A stretch of 38,445 bases of DNA. Source: Rhodobacterales bacterium. GTDB taxonomy: Bacteria; Pseudomonadota; Alphaproteobacteria; Rhodobacterales; Rhodobacteraceae. This document shows positions 1-8,132 of this stretch, piece after piece; position 1 is the stretch's first letter, and every line of letters starts with the position of its first letter. Both the position numbers and the translations under genes were made by a program. The stretch lies in assembly GCA_013297695.1 (NCBI GenBank), contig JAAFHX010000012.1:1-38445 (forward strand), read 5' to 3'. The notes beneath the pieces were generated by a model. That model did not search any database and was not told where the DNA came from. It saw only the letters and a list, made by a program, of their open reading frames with translations.

Positions 1-1115
1 TGCTGGCCGCAACATCCTACATTCTGGGCGGCACGCAGGGCAAGGAATACGCCGAGACCGTCTGGTACATCGATATCTGGATCGCGGTCGTGTGGCTGTC
101 GTTCCTCGCGGTGTTCCTTGGCACGCTGATCAAACGCAAGGAACCCCACATCTATGTGGCCAACTGGTTCCTGCTGTCGATGATCGTCACCGTGGCGATG
201 CTGCATGTCGTGAACAACGCGGCGATCCCGGTCTCGATCTTCTCGTCGCAGTCGGTGCCGATCTATTCCGGCGTGCAGGATGCGATGGTGCAGTGGTGGT
301 ATGGCCACAACGCCGTGGGCTTCTTTCTGACGGCGGGCTTTCTGGGCATGATGTACTACTTCGTGCCGAAACAGGCCGAACGGCCGGTCTACAGCTACAA
401 GCTGTCGATCATCCACTTCTGGGCGCTGATCTTCCTGTACATCTGGGCCGGTCCGCACCACCTGCACTATACCGCGCTGCCCGACTGGGCCTCGACCCTG
501 GGCATGGCGTTCTCGATCATGCTGTGGATGCCGTCCTGGGGCGGCATGATCAACGGCCTGATGACGCTGTCGGGGGCCTGGGACAAGCTGCGCACCGATC
601 CGGTGATCCGGATGATGGTCGTCTCCATCGGCTTTTACGGAATGTCCACCTTCGAAGGCCCGATGATGTCGATCCGGTCGGTGAACAGCCTCAGCCACTA
701 TACCGACTGGACCATCGGCCATGTCCATTCCGGCGCGCTTGGCTGGAACGGCATGATCACCTTTGCGGCGCTGTACTTCCTGACCCCGCGGCTATGGAAC
801 CGCGAGCGGCTGTATTCGCTGCAACTGGTCTCGTGGCACTTCTGGCTCGCGACCATCGGCATCGTGCTTTACGCCTCGTCGATGTGGGTGGCGGGCATCA
901 TGCAGGGGCTGATGTGGCGCGAAGTGGATGCGAACGGGTTCCTGGTGAACTCTTTCGCCGACACGGTGGCCGCGATGCATCCGATGTACATCGTGCGGGC
1001 GCTTGGCGGCGCGATGTTCCTGACCGGCGCGCTGATCATGTGCTACAACCTGTGGAAAACCGTGACGTCGGTGGACGAAAAGTCCACCGTGCCCGCGGCT
1101 GTTCCCGCTGAATGA
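1..1115 (+). CDS. ccoN: cbb3-type cytochrome c oxidase subunit I (CcoN), 5' end missing
   Basis: This is the catalytic heme-copper subunit of the cbb3 oxidase in the inner membrane, which reduces O2 to water at low oxygen. The frame is open from the window edge (first whole codon at 3), so about 370 C-terminal residues of a usual ~530-540 are visible and the true start lies upstream. Visible landmarks are the WWYGHN segment (His codon 306-308), the HHLHY copper-ligand motif at 456-470, and [12 protein letters not shown] near 717-752 carrying heme-ligand histidines. Several hydrophobic helices follow to the C-terminus. The gene stops at 1115, 12 nt before ccoO, preceding a clear GGAGGGG ribosome site, so it is the first visible gene of ccoNOQP. 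The operon promoter, where an FnrL site would be expected, is outside the window. Identification is secure. Confidence 0.97.
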   Translation, partial: LAATSYILGGTQGKEYAETVWYIDIWIAVVWLSFLAVFLGTLIKRKEPHIYVANWFLLSMIVTVAMLHVVNNAAIPVSIFSSQSVPIYSGVQDAMVQWWYGHNAVGFFLTAGFLGMMYYFVPKQAERPVYSYKLSIIHFWALIFLYIWAGPHHLHYTALPDWASTLGMAFSIMLWMPSWGGMINGLMTLSGAWDKLRTDPVIRMMVVSIGFYGMSTFEGPMMSIRSVNSLSHYTDWTIGHVHSGALGWNGMITFAALYFLTPRLWNRERLYSLQLVSWHFWLATIGIVLYASSMWVAGIMQGLMWREVDANGFLVNSFADTVAAMHPMYIVRALGGAMFLTGALIMCYNLWKTVTSVDEKSTVPAAVPAE

Positions 1116-1127
1116 CCGGAGGGGACC

Positions 1128-1856
1128 ATGGCTTTTCTTGACCGACACAAGGTGATCGAAACCCACGCCACGCTGCTTCTGGTGCTGAGTTTCCTGGTGG
1201 TGACCATCGGCGGGCTGGTGCAGATCGTGCCGCTGTTCTACCTGCAGAACACCATCGAAAGCGTGGAGGGCATGCGCCCCTACACGCCGCTGGAACTGGC
1301 CGGGCGCGACATCTACATCCGCGAGGGCTGCTATGTCTGCCACAGCCAGATGATCCGCCCCATGCGGGACGAGGTCGAACGCTACGGCCACTACTCGCTG
1401 GCGGCGGAATCGCAGTATGACCATCCGTTCCAGTGGGGCAGCAAGCGCACCGGGCCGGACCTTGCCCGCGTCGGCAACCGCTATTCCGACGACTGGCATG
1501 TGGCCCACCTGACCAACCCGCAATCGGTGGTGCCGGAATCGGTGATGCCGAAGTATGGCTACCTCGCCACGCGCCACGTCGACGGCAAGTACATCGCCGA
1601 CATCATGGCGACGCACCGGATGGTGGGCGTGCCCTATACCGACGACATGATCGCCAATGCCCGGGCCGACTTTGCGGCGCAGGCCGACCCGGATGGCGAC
1701 ACCTCGGGCGTGACCGACCGCTATGGCGAAAAAGTGAACCTGCGCAACTTCGACCTGGCACCCGGCGTGACCGAGATGGATGCGCTGATCGCCTATCTGC
1801 AGGTTCTGGGGACCTTGGTCGATTTCTCGACCTATACACCCGTGGCAAGCCGGTAA
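1128..1856 (+). CDS. ccoO: cbb3-type cytochrome c oxidase subunit II (CcoO), monoheme cytochrome c
   Basis: CcoO is the membrane-anchored monoheme c subunit that passes electrons from CcoP to CcoN. The 242-residue product has one N-terminal membrane anchor (about residues 14-36) and a periplasmic domain with a single heme c site, C68-x-x-C71-H72, inside the conserved stretch [17 protein letters not shown]. Length matches the family (about 240). The ATG at 1128 follows GGAGGGG at a normal distance. It lies between ccoN (12 nt) and ccoQ (10 nt) in one transcription unit. Nothing is unusual in it. Confidence 0.97.
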   Translation: MAFLDRHKVIETHATLLLVLSFLVVTIGGLVQIVPLFYLQNTIESVEGMRPYTPLELAGRDIYIREGCYVCHSQMIRPMRDEVERYGHYSLAAESQYDHPFQWGSKRTGPDLARVGNRYSDDWHVAHLTNPQSVVPESVMPKYGYLATRHVDGKYIADIMATHRMVGVPYTDDMIANARADFAAQADPDGDTSGVTDRYGEKVNLRNFDLAPGVTEMDALIAYLQVLGTLVDFSTYTPVASR

Positions 1857-1866
1857 GGGGGGCATC

Positions 1867-2082
1867 ATGGAAACCTACACTGCGCTGCGCCACTTTGCCG
1901 ATAGCTGGATGCTGCTGGCGCTGGTGCTGTTCTTTCTGGGGGTCATCGTCTGGGTCTATCGCCCGTCGCGGCGCGTGATCCATGACGAGGCGGCCAACAG
2001 CATCTTCCGCAACGAACGCAAGCCTGTGCGCGATCCGCGCCCGGCCGCCGATCCCAAACCCGCGAACGAGGCCCGGAAATGA
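1867..2082 (+). CDS. ccoQ: cbb3-type oxidase small subunit CcoQ
   Basis: CcoQ is a small single-span subunit that stabilises the association of CcoP with the cbb3 core. The 71-residue product has a membrane helix at about residues 14-30 ([18 protein letters not shown]) followed by a charged cytoplasmic tail rich in Arg, Lys and Pro, as usual in Rhodobacteraceae. The ATG at 1867 follows a GGGGGG ribosome-site stretch. Its 3' end overlaps ccoP by 4 nt (ATGA at 2079-2082), which suggests translational coupling. Identity rests on position and topology as much as on sequence, since the family is short and variable. Confidence 0.93.
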   Translation: METYTALRHFADSWMLLALVLFFLGVIVWVYRPSRRVIHDEAANSIFRNERKPVRDPRPAADPKPANEARK

Positions 2083-2972
2083 GCAGGAAACCAGACCCCC
2101 GGAAATCCGACCCCGGGTCCGAGCTGAATGCAAGGACCACCGGCCACCAGTGGGACGGGATCGAGGAATGGGACAATCCGATGCCGCGCTGGTGGCTGTG
2201 GACGTTCTATGCCACGATCGTCTGGGCGCTGATCTATGTGATCCTCTATCCCGCCTGGCCGCTGATTACCGGGGCCACGCCCGGCCTGCTGGGCTTTTCC
2301 ACCCGCGCCAACGTGGCCGCCGAGATCGAACGGTTCGAGGCGGCAAACGCGCCGATCCGCGCGCGACTGGTCGCGGCCGATCTTGAAACGGTAACCCAGG
2401 ACCCGGAACTCGTGTCCTTTGCCAACAACGCGGGGGCGGCTGTGTTCCGCAGCCATTGCTCGCAATGTCACGGGTCGGGCGCCGCAGGGGTTTCGGCCAA
2501 GGGCTATCCCAACCTGCTGGACGATGACTGGATCTGGGGCGGCGAGATGTCGGCGATCCACACCACCATCACCCACGGCATCCGCAACACCACCGACCCG
2601 GATGCGCGGTTTTCGCAGATGCCGGCCTTTGGGCGTGACGAGTTGCTGGAACCGGCGCAGATCGAGGCCGTGGCGCAGCATGTGCTGGCGATCTCGGGGC
2701 AGGACCACGACGCGGCGCTTGCCACCGAAGGTGCCGCGATCTTTGCGGAAAACTGCGCCTCCTGCCATGGCGACGAAGGCAAGGGCAACCGTGACGTCGG
2801 CGCACCGAACCTGACCGATGCGATCTGGCTTTACGGCGGCGACAAGGACGCGATCACCTATCAGATCGTGAACGCCCGCGGCGGCGTGATGCCGAACTGG
2901 AATGCCCGGCTGTCCGAAGCCGACATCCGGTCGGTCGCGATCTATGTGCACGGGCTGGGCGGGGGCGAATAG
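2079..2972 (+). CDS. ccoP: cbb3-type oxidase diheme subunit III (CcoP)
   Basis: CcoP is the diheme cytochrome c subunit that receives electrons from soluble or membrane cytochrome c. The 297-residue protein has an N-terminal cytoplasmic stretch with the family motif [17 protein letters not shown] (about 23-39), one membrane helix (about 39-58) and two cytochrome c domains. Heme sites are C127-x-x-C130-H131 and C226-x-x-C229-H230, with Met-ligand segments SQMPAF near 181 and GVMPNW near 271. Length is normal. The start overlaps the ccoQ stop (ATGA). The gene is followed by two hairpins and a T-rich tract at 2996-3048, so the structural operon probably ends here. Confidence 0.97.
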   Translation: MSRKPDPRKSDPGSELNARTTGHQWDGIEEWDNPMPRWWLWTFYATIVWALIYVILYPAWPLITGATPGLLGFSTRANVAAEIERFEAANAPIRARLVAADLETVTQDPELVSFANNAGAAVFRSHCSQCHGSGAAGVSAKGYPNLLDDDWIWGGEMSAIHTTITHGIRNTTDPDARFSQMPAFGRDELLEPAQIEAVAQHVLAISGQDHDAALATEGAAIFAENCASCHGDEGKGNRDVGAPNLTDAIWLYGGDKDAITYQIVNARGGVMPNWNARLSEADIRSVAIYVHGLGGGE

Positions 2973-2995
2973 CTCCGGCCCGTTGGCACCATGAC

Positions 2996-3048
2996 GGCCT
3001 GCGGACCCCATGCCGCAGGCCACCCGTGTCGGGTGCCGCTTTTCTTTT
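2996..3048 (+). terminator. Tandem hairpins after ccoP; intrinsic terminator
   Basis: Two adjacent inverted repeats lie 23 nt after the ccoP stop. The first has 9-bp perfect arms, GGCCTGCGG (2996-3004) and CCGCAGGCC (3013-3021). The second has 6-bp arms, CACCCG (3021-3026) and CGGGTG (3030-3035), with a 3-nt loop, and is followed by CCGCTTTTCTTTT. The second has the classic form of a Rho-independent terminator. The two share base 3021, so they might form alternatively. This separates ccoNOQP from ccoGHIS, although some read-through is likely. Confidence 0.7.
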
Positions 3049-3124
3049 CCTGCCGGTCGGCGCAGCGTCATGCCCACCGGGCCGGTTCCACTGACCGGCT
3101 GCCAGACGCCCCGGAGTAGCCCCC

Positions 3125-4561
3125 TTGTCCACCCAGACGCCCGAGCCCCCCAGCCTGTACGCGGCCCGCGAGCCGGTCTTTCCCCGCCGCGTCAAGGGCA
3201 ACTTCCGCACGCTGAAGTGGTGGATCATGGGCATCACGCTTGGAATCTACTATCTGACGCCATGGATCAGGTGGGAACGCGGGCCGAACCTGCCCGACCA
3301 GGCGGTTCTGATCGATCTTGCGGGGCGGCGGTTCTTCTTCTTCATGATCGAGATCTGGCCCTATGAATTCTACTTCGTGGCCGGGCTTCTCATCATGGCC
3401 GGGCTGGGCCTCTTCCTGTTCACCTCGGCGCTTGGGCGGGTGTGGTGCGGCTATGCCTGTCCGCAGACCGTCTGGACAGACCTGTTCATCCTTGTGGAGC
3501 GCTGGATCGAGGGCGACCGCAACGCCCGCATCCGGCTGTTCCGTCAGGACTGGAATGCCGAGAAGATTCGCAAGCGCGCGATCAAGTTCACCGTCTGGTT
3601 CCTGATCGGGCTGGCCACGGGCGGGGCATGGGTGTTCTATTTCACCGATGCGCCGACGCTGCTGCACCAGCTTCTGACCTTTTCGGCACCGCCCGCCGCC
3701 TATATCACCATGTTCCTGCTGACGATGACGACCTTCGTCTTCGGCGGCTTCATGCGCGAACAGATCTGCATCTATGCCTGCCCCTGGCCGCGCATCCAGG
3801 CCGCCATGCTGGACGAGGATTCGCTGACCGTCGCCTATCGCGACTGGCGGGGCGAGCCGCGCGGCAAGCTGCACAAGGGCGAGACCACGCCCGGCGAGGC
3901 GCAGGGCGACTGCATCGACTGCATGGCCTGCGTGAACGTCTGCCCGATGGGGATCGACATCCGCAACGGCCAGCAGCTTGCCTGCATCACCTGCGCGCTG
4001 TGCATCGACGCCTGCAATGACGTGATGGACAAGATCGGCAAGCCGCGCGGTCTGATCGACTACATGGCGCTGACCGACGAGACCGCCGAGCGCGCCGGAA
4101 AACCGCCGAAATCGGTCTGGAAGCACGTCTTCCGCCCGCGCACGATCCTTTACACCGCCCTTTGGGCCGGGGTCGGCATTGCCCTGGTGGTGGCGCTGTT
4201 CATCCGCACCGACATGAACGTGAACGTGACCCCGGTGCGCAACCCGACCTTCGTGACCCTCTCGGACGGGTCGATCCGCAATGCCTATGACTTCCGCATC
4301 ATCAACAAGCACGGCGAGGACCGCGATTTCTACATCTACATCGAAACCGAACGCTCGATGCGGCTGTCGATCGAGGGCACGGCGGAACTGCGCGTCACCG
4401 TGCCGGCCAACCAGACCAAGACACAGCGCGTCTATCTGACGGCAGAGCGCGGCAGCGACGCCGCCACCGACAGCCGCAGCCCGGTCACCTTCTGGGTCGA
4501 GGACCGGATCGCGAACGAAAGGGTCAGCTATGCCACAAACTTCAACGGAAAGGATGACTGA
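3125..4561 (+). CDS. ccoG: Cytochrome c oxidase accessory protein CcoG (RdxB/FixG)
   Basis: CcoG is a membrane ferredoxin-like protein that handles copper (Cu2+ reduction) for cbb3 assembly. The 478-residue product has several N-terminal membrane helices with cysteine motifs CGYACPQ (near 109) and CIYACPWP (near 216). Two ferredoxin-type [4Fe-4S] motifs follow near 262-300 (CIDCMACVNVCP and CITCALCIDACND), then another helix and a C-terminal Ig-like FixG domain. The best start is TTG at 3125, preceded by GGAG at 3113-3116 with 8 nt spacing; no upstream ATG or GTG fits as well. It heads ccoGHIS: ccoH begins just after its stop. Confidence 0.95.
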   Translation: MSTQTPEPPSLYAAREPVFPRRVKGNFRTLKWWIMGITLGIYYLTPWIRWERGPNLPDQAVLIDLAGRRFFFFMIEIWPYEFYFVAGLLIMAGLGLFLFTSALGRVWCGYACPQTVWTDLFILVERWIEGDRNARIRLFRQDWNAEKIRKRAIKFTVWFLIGLATGGAWVFYFTDAPTLLHQLLTFSAPPAAYITMFLLTMTTFVFGGFMREQICIYACPWPRIQAAMLDEDSLTVAYRDWRGEPRGKLHKGETTPGEAQGDCIDCMACVNVCPMGIDIRNGQQLACITCALCIDACNDVMDKIGKPRGLIDYMALTDETAERAGKPPKSVWKHVFRPRTILYTALWAGVGIALVVALFIRTDMNVNVTPVRNPTFVTLSDGSIRNAYDFRIINKHGEDRDFYIYIETERSMRLSIEGTAELRVTVPANQTKTQRVYLTAERGSDAATDSRSPVTFWVEDRIANERVSYATNFNGKDD

Positions 4562-4562
4562 C

Positions 4563-5021
4563 ATGGCCGAATTCACCGGGCGCAAGATGCTGGCGGTCTG
4601 CGTGGCCTTCTTTGGGGTCATCATCGCCGTGAACCTGCTGCTGGCCTACAAGGCGGTCTCGACCTTTCCGGGGCTGGAGGTAAAGAACGGCTATGTGGCC
4701 AGCCAGACCTGGGACAAGGACATGGCGGCGCAGCGGGCGCTCGGCTGGACGCTGGCGGCGGACTACGACCACCAGGGCGGCGTGCTGGAGCTGGTGTTCA
4801 CCGACCGGGCGGGCCAGCCCGCGCAGGTCAGCGATCTCAGCGTGCTGGTGGGCCGTCCGACGGAAAGCCGCCAGGACCAGACCCCCGCCTTCGTGCACGA
4901 AGGCTCGGCCTTCCGGGCGCCCGTCGCCCTGGGTCCCGGCAAATGGATGATGATGGTCGAGGCGACCGCCCCCGATGGAACGCGGTTCCGCCAGCGTCAG
5001 GACCTGTTCGTGAAGGGCTGA
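4563..5021 (+). CDS. ccoH: Cytochrome oxidase assembly protein CcoH (FixH family)
   Basis: CcoH is a small bitopic membrane protein needed for a stable cbb3 complex. The 152-residue product starts with FTGRKML and one helix (about residues 10-30), followed by a periplasmic beta-rich domain of the FixH family. I chose ATG 4563 because AGGAAAGG-type sequence (4547-4553) sits 9 nt upstream. In-frame ATGs at 4554 and 4530 lack a properly spaced ribosome site, though 4554 would overlap the ccoG stop. It lies between ccoG and ccoI, the standard order. Confidence 0.92.
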   Translation: MAEFTGRKMLAVCVAFFGVIIAVNLLLAYKAVSTFPGLEVKNGYVASQTWDKDMAAQRALGWTLAADYDHQGGVLELVFTDRAGQPAQVSDLSVLVGRPTESRQDQTPAFVHEGSAFRAPVALGPGKWMMMVEATAPDGTRFRQRQDLFVKG

Positions 5022-5025
5022 TGCC

Positions 5026-7221
5026 ATGACCGCGATGCCGCGCCTGGAAACCCCGCTGTCGGCCTGCCCGGCCTGCGCCGCCGTGCCCGCCGCCGAACGG
5101 CTGGCCGCGCATGCCGCGGCAGCCCCGGCCCGGCTGGTGCTGTCGCTGCCCGGCGTGCATTGCGCGGCCTGCATCTCGACCGTCGAGGGCGGGTTGCAGC
5201 GGCTGCCCGGCGTGCGGTCGGCCCGCGTGAACCTGACGCTGCGCCGCGTCAGCGTCGATGCCGATGCGGGTGTGGATGCCGCGGCGCTGATCGCGCCGCT
5301 TGCCGCCCTGGGCTATGAGGCCCACGAGCTTGACCCCGGCCTGCTGTCGGCCACCGAGACCGACCGGCAGGGGCGCGAATTGCTGATGCGCCTTGGCGTG
5401 GCGGGATTCGCGATGATGAACGTGATGCTTCTGTCGGTCGCGGTCTGGTCGGGGGCCGAAGGTGCCACGCGCGACATGTTCCACTGGATTTCGGCGGCCA
5501 TCGCCATTCCGACGGTGCTGTTCTGCGGCCAGCCCTTTTTCCGCAGCGCCTGGGCCAGTCTAAAGGCCCGGCGGCTTGGGATGGACGTGCCGATCTCGCT
5601 GGCGATCATCCTCGCCTCGTCGATCTCGCTCTACGAGACCACGCAGGGCGGGCACCACGCCTATTTCGACGCGGCGGTGATGCTGACCTTCTTCCTTCTG
5701 GCCGGCCGCTACCTTGACCATCGCACCCGCGCGGTGGCGCGGTCGGCGGCGGGGGAACTTGCCGCACTGGAAGTGCCGCGCGCGCTGCGGCTGGATGGCG
5801 GGGCGGAAACGCTGGTCGCGGTGGGCGACCTGAACCCCGGCGATCTGGTTCTGGTGCGCCCCGGCGGGCGGATGCCGGTGGATGGCGTGGTGACACTCGG
5901 AGCCAGCGAGATCGACCGGTCGCTCCTGACGGGCGAGACGCTGCCGGTCTATGCGGGCGCAGGCTCGGTCGTCAGCGCGGGCGAGGTGAACCTGACCGGC
6001 CCGCTGACCCTGCGGGTCACGGCGGCAGGGCGCGACAGCTCGCTGCACCGCATGGCCGATCTGGTCGCCATGGCCGAAAGCGCCAAGACCCGCTACACCT
6101 CGCTCGCCGACCGTGCGGCGCGGCTCTACTCGCCGGGCGTGCACCTGCTGTCCTTCAGCGCCTTCGGCTACTGGATGTGGGCGACCGGGGGCGATCTGCG
6201 CTTTGCAATCAACATCTCGGCGGCGGTTCTCATCATCACCTGCCCCTGCGCCCTTGGCCTTGCGGTGCCCGCGGTGGTGACGGCAGCCAGCGGCAAGCTG
6301 TTCCGCAAGGGCCTTCTCATCAAGCACGGCACCGCGCTGGAACGGCTGGCCGAGGTGGACACGGTGGTCTTCGACAAGACCGGCACGCTGACGCTCGGTG
6401 CGCCCGAACCGATGAACATCGACGCACATTCGCCGGCCGACCTGACGGTGGCGGCGGCGCTGGCCGGGGCATCGGCCCACCCGCTGTCGCTGGCGCTGGC
6501 GGCGGCCCTGCGGGTGCGGGGCGTTCGCCCGGCCCCCGTGACCGACCTGCGCGAGGTGCCGGGCTATGGCGTCGAGGGGCGACTCGATGGCCGGGCTGTC
6601 CGTCTGGGCAGGGCAGGCTGGGCCGGACAGGGCGATCTTTCGGAAACCGCGACCTGGCTTGACAACGGCACGGGCACACCCGCTGCCTTCACTTTCGCCG
6701 ACCGCCTGCGCCCCGGCGCGGCCAAGGCGGTGGCCGGACTGCAGGCGCAGGGCAAGGCCGTGCTGCTGCTGTCGGGCGATACCGAAGGTGCCGTGGCGGG
6801 GCTCGCCGCACGGCTGGGCATCGCCGACTGGACGGCGGGCGCGCTTCCCGCCGAAAAGGCGGCCCGTGTGGCGGAACTGGCCGGACAGGGCCGTCGCGTC
6901 CTGATGGTGGGTGACGGTCTGAACGACACGGCGGCGCTGGCGGCGGCGCATGTCTCGATCAGCCCGGCCTCGGCGCTGGATGCCGCGCGCACGGCATCCG
7001 ACATCGTGCTTCTGGGCAGCGATATCGCCCCTGTCGCCGACGCCCTGCGCATCGCCCGCCAGGCCCGGCGGCGGATGAAAGAGAACTTCGGCATTTCCTT
7101 TGCCTACAACATCATCGCCGTGCCGCTTGCACTCGTCGGGCTGGCAACGCCCCTTGCCGCGGCGCTGGCAATGTCGCTGTCGTCGATCACCGTTTCGCTG
7201 AACGCCTTGCGGTTGAAATAG
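5026..7221 (+). CDS. ccoI: P1B-type copper-translocating ATPase CcoI (FixI)
   Basis: This inner-membrane P-type ATPase supplies copper for the cbb3 oxidase. The 731 residues hold an N-terminal Cys pair (C14PAC17), a heavy-metal-associated domain with C46AAC49, membrane helices, the TGE actuator motif (SLLTGETLPV), the membrane copper motif C406-P-C408, the phosphorylation motif DKTGT starting at D450, the SAHP motif typical of P1B pumps, and GDGLND at 629-634. All catalytic signatures are intact. ATG 5026 follows GAAGGG (5012-5017), and the gene begins 4 nt after ccoH. Context distinguishes it from a general CopA exporter: it sits between ccoH and ccoS. Confidence 0.96.
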   Translation: MTAMPRLETPLSACPACAAVPAAERLAAHAAAAPARLVLSLPGVHCAACISTVEGGLQRLPGVRSARVNLTLRRVSVDADAGVDAAALIAPLAALGYEAHELDPGLLSATETDRQGRELLMRLGVAGFAMMNVMLLSVAVWSGAEGATRDMFHWISAAIAIPTVLFCGQPFFRSAWASLKARRLGMDVPISLAIILASSISLYETTQGGHHAYFDAAVMLTFFLLAGRYLDHRTRAVARSAAGELAALEVPRALRLDGGAETLVAVGDLNPGDLVLVRPGGRMPVDGVVTLGASEIDRSLLTGETLPVYAGAGSVVSAGEVNLTGPLTLRVTAAGRDSSLHRMADLVAMAESAKTRYTSLADRAARLYSPGVHLLSFSAFGYWMWATGGDLRFAINISAAVLIITCPCALGLAVPAVVTAASGKLFRKGLLIKHGTALERLAEVDTVVFDKTGTLTLGAPEPMNIDAHSPADLTVAAALAGASAHPLSLALAAALRVRGVRPAPVTDLREVPGYGVEGRLDGRAVRLGRAGWAGQGDLSETATWLDNGTGTPAAFTFADRLRPGAAKAVAGLQAQGKAVLLLSGDTEGAVAGLAARLGIADWTAGALPAEKAARVAELAGQGRRVLMVGDGLNDTAALAAAHVSISPASALDAARTASDIVLLGSDIAPVADALRIARQARRRMKENFGISFAYNIIAVPLALVGLATPLAAALAMSLSSITVSLNALRLK

Positions 7222-7223
7222 CG

Positions 7224-7382
7224 ATGGACATTCTGGGAACTCTCATTCCAGTTTCGCTGTTTCTCGGCGGGATCGGGCTTGCGGCCTTTGTCTGGTCACT
7301 CAAATCGAAACAATATGACGACCCGCAGGGCGACGCGAACCGCATCCTGAACAAGGACTGGGACGACCATCCCAAGCCCTGA
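7224..7382 (+). CDS. ccoS: cbb3 oxidase maturation protein CcoS
   Basis: CcoS is a very small membrane protein needed for cofactor insertion into cbb3 oxidase. Reading from ATG 7224 gives 52 residues: MDILGTLIPVSLFLGG, continuing through one membrane helix (about residues 5-25) and the family motif QYDDPQGDANRIL, then a short acidic tail ending in HPKP. It starts 2 nt after the ccoI stop. The YDDPxGdaxRIL pattern is diagnostic for CcoS/FixS. A repeat element with a strong hairpin follows. Confidence 0.95.
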   Translation: MDILGTLIPVSLFLGGIGLAAFVWSLKSKQYDDPQGDANRILNKDWDDHPKP

Positions 7383-7394
7383 CGCCCCACCCGT

Positions 7395-7438
7395 CTTCTG
7401 TTCCCAAATATCCCGGGGTGCGGGGCAGCGCCCCGCGT
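7395..7438. repeat. AAATATCC-type intergenic element with GC hairpin, copy 1
   Basis: The gap between the convergent ccoS and FAH genes holds TTCTGTTCCCAAATATCCCG followed by a hairpin, GCGGGGC (7420-7426), loop AGC, GCCCCGC (7430-7436). Two related copies lie near 21951-22002 and 24550-24611. The 7-bp stem could end transcription of ccoGHIS or, read the other way, of the facing hydrolase. It has no T-run, so it may act as an mRNA 3' end stabiliser instead. Confidence 0.6.
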
Positions 7439-7445
7439 GCGCGCG

Positions 7446-8132
7446 TCATGCCAGTGTCACGACCGCAGGCGAAAGCCCGTCGATCTCCACCCTGCAGGTC
7501 TGGCCGCGCCGCAGCGGGCCGACACCGGCAGGGGTGCCGGTAAAGATCAGGTCGCCCGGGGCCAGCGCCACCAGCCGCGACAGATGGGCGATGATCGCGG
7601 GCAGCGGCCAGATCATGTCCGACAGGTCGGCCTCTTGCCGCAGCGCACCGTCAACCGAGCAGCGGATCGCGCCCCGGTCCATCGGCCCCCGCGCGGCCGG
7701 ACGCAGCGCGCCGACGACGGCAGATTTGTCAAAGCCCTTGGCCATGTCCCAGGGCCGCCGCGCCGCCTTGGCCTCGGCCTGCAGGTCGCGCCGGGTCAGA
7801 TCGTTGCCCGCAGCATAGCCCCAGACATGCGCCAGAGCCGCGCCCACGGCGATGTCCTGCCCGCCGGTGCCGATGGCTGCGACCAGTTCCGCCTCGTGGT
7901 GCAGGTCGGCCGTCATCGGCGGATAGGCGATCACCGCGCCCGAAGGCACCAGCGCATCGGCGGGCTTGGTGAAGAAGAACGGCGGTTCGGCCTGCGGGTC
8001 ATGGCCCATCTCGCGCGCATGCTCGGCATAGTTGCGGCCCACGCAGAAGATGCGGCGCACCGGGAAACGGTCGGCCGTGCCGTCCACCGCCACCGATGCC
8101 TGCGGCGGGGCAGGGATCACGAAGCCGCTCAT
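7446..8132 (-). CDS. Fumarylacetoacetate hydrolase (FAH) family protein
   Basis: The 228-residue product is a compact FAH-superfamily enzyme, resembling the fumarylpyruvate hydrolase/YcgM group that cleaves C-C bonds in 2,4-diketo acids or decarboxylates oxaloacetate. Motifs visible are FCVGRNYAEHA near the start, the metal-site stretch LHHEAELVAAIG with its glutamates, the GYAAGNDLTRRDLQ segment, and FTGTPAGVGP near the C-terminus. The start at 8132 is set by a 4-nt ATGA overlap with the stop of the D,D-carboxypeptidase gene just upstream, so the two are probably translated from one message. An in-frame ATG at 8150 is an alternative. The substrate cannot be read from sequence. Confidence 0.88.
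   Translation of the reverse strand: MSGFVIPAPPQASVAVDGTADRFPVRRIFCVGRNYAEHAREMGHDPQAEPPFFFTKPADALVPSGAVIAYPPMTADLHHEAELVAAIGTGGQDIAVGAALAHVWGYAAGNDLTRRDLQAEAKAARRPWDMAKGFDKSAVVGALRPAARGPMDRGAIRCSVDGALRQEADLSDMIWPLPAIIAHLSRLVALAPGDLIFTGTPAGVGPLRRGQTCRVEIDGLSPAVVTLA

Noticed and set aside
2973-3124. Possible FNR/FnrL site (TTGAT-N4-ATCAA) in front of ccoG
   Set aside because: No such palindrome is present in this gap. The expected site for the operon would lie upstream of ccoN, outside the window.
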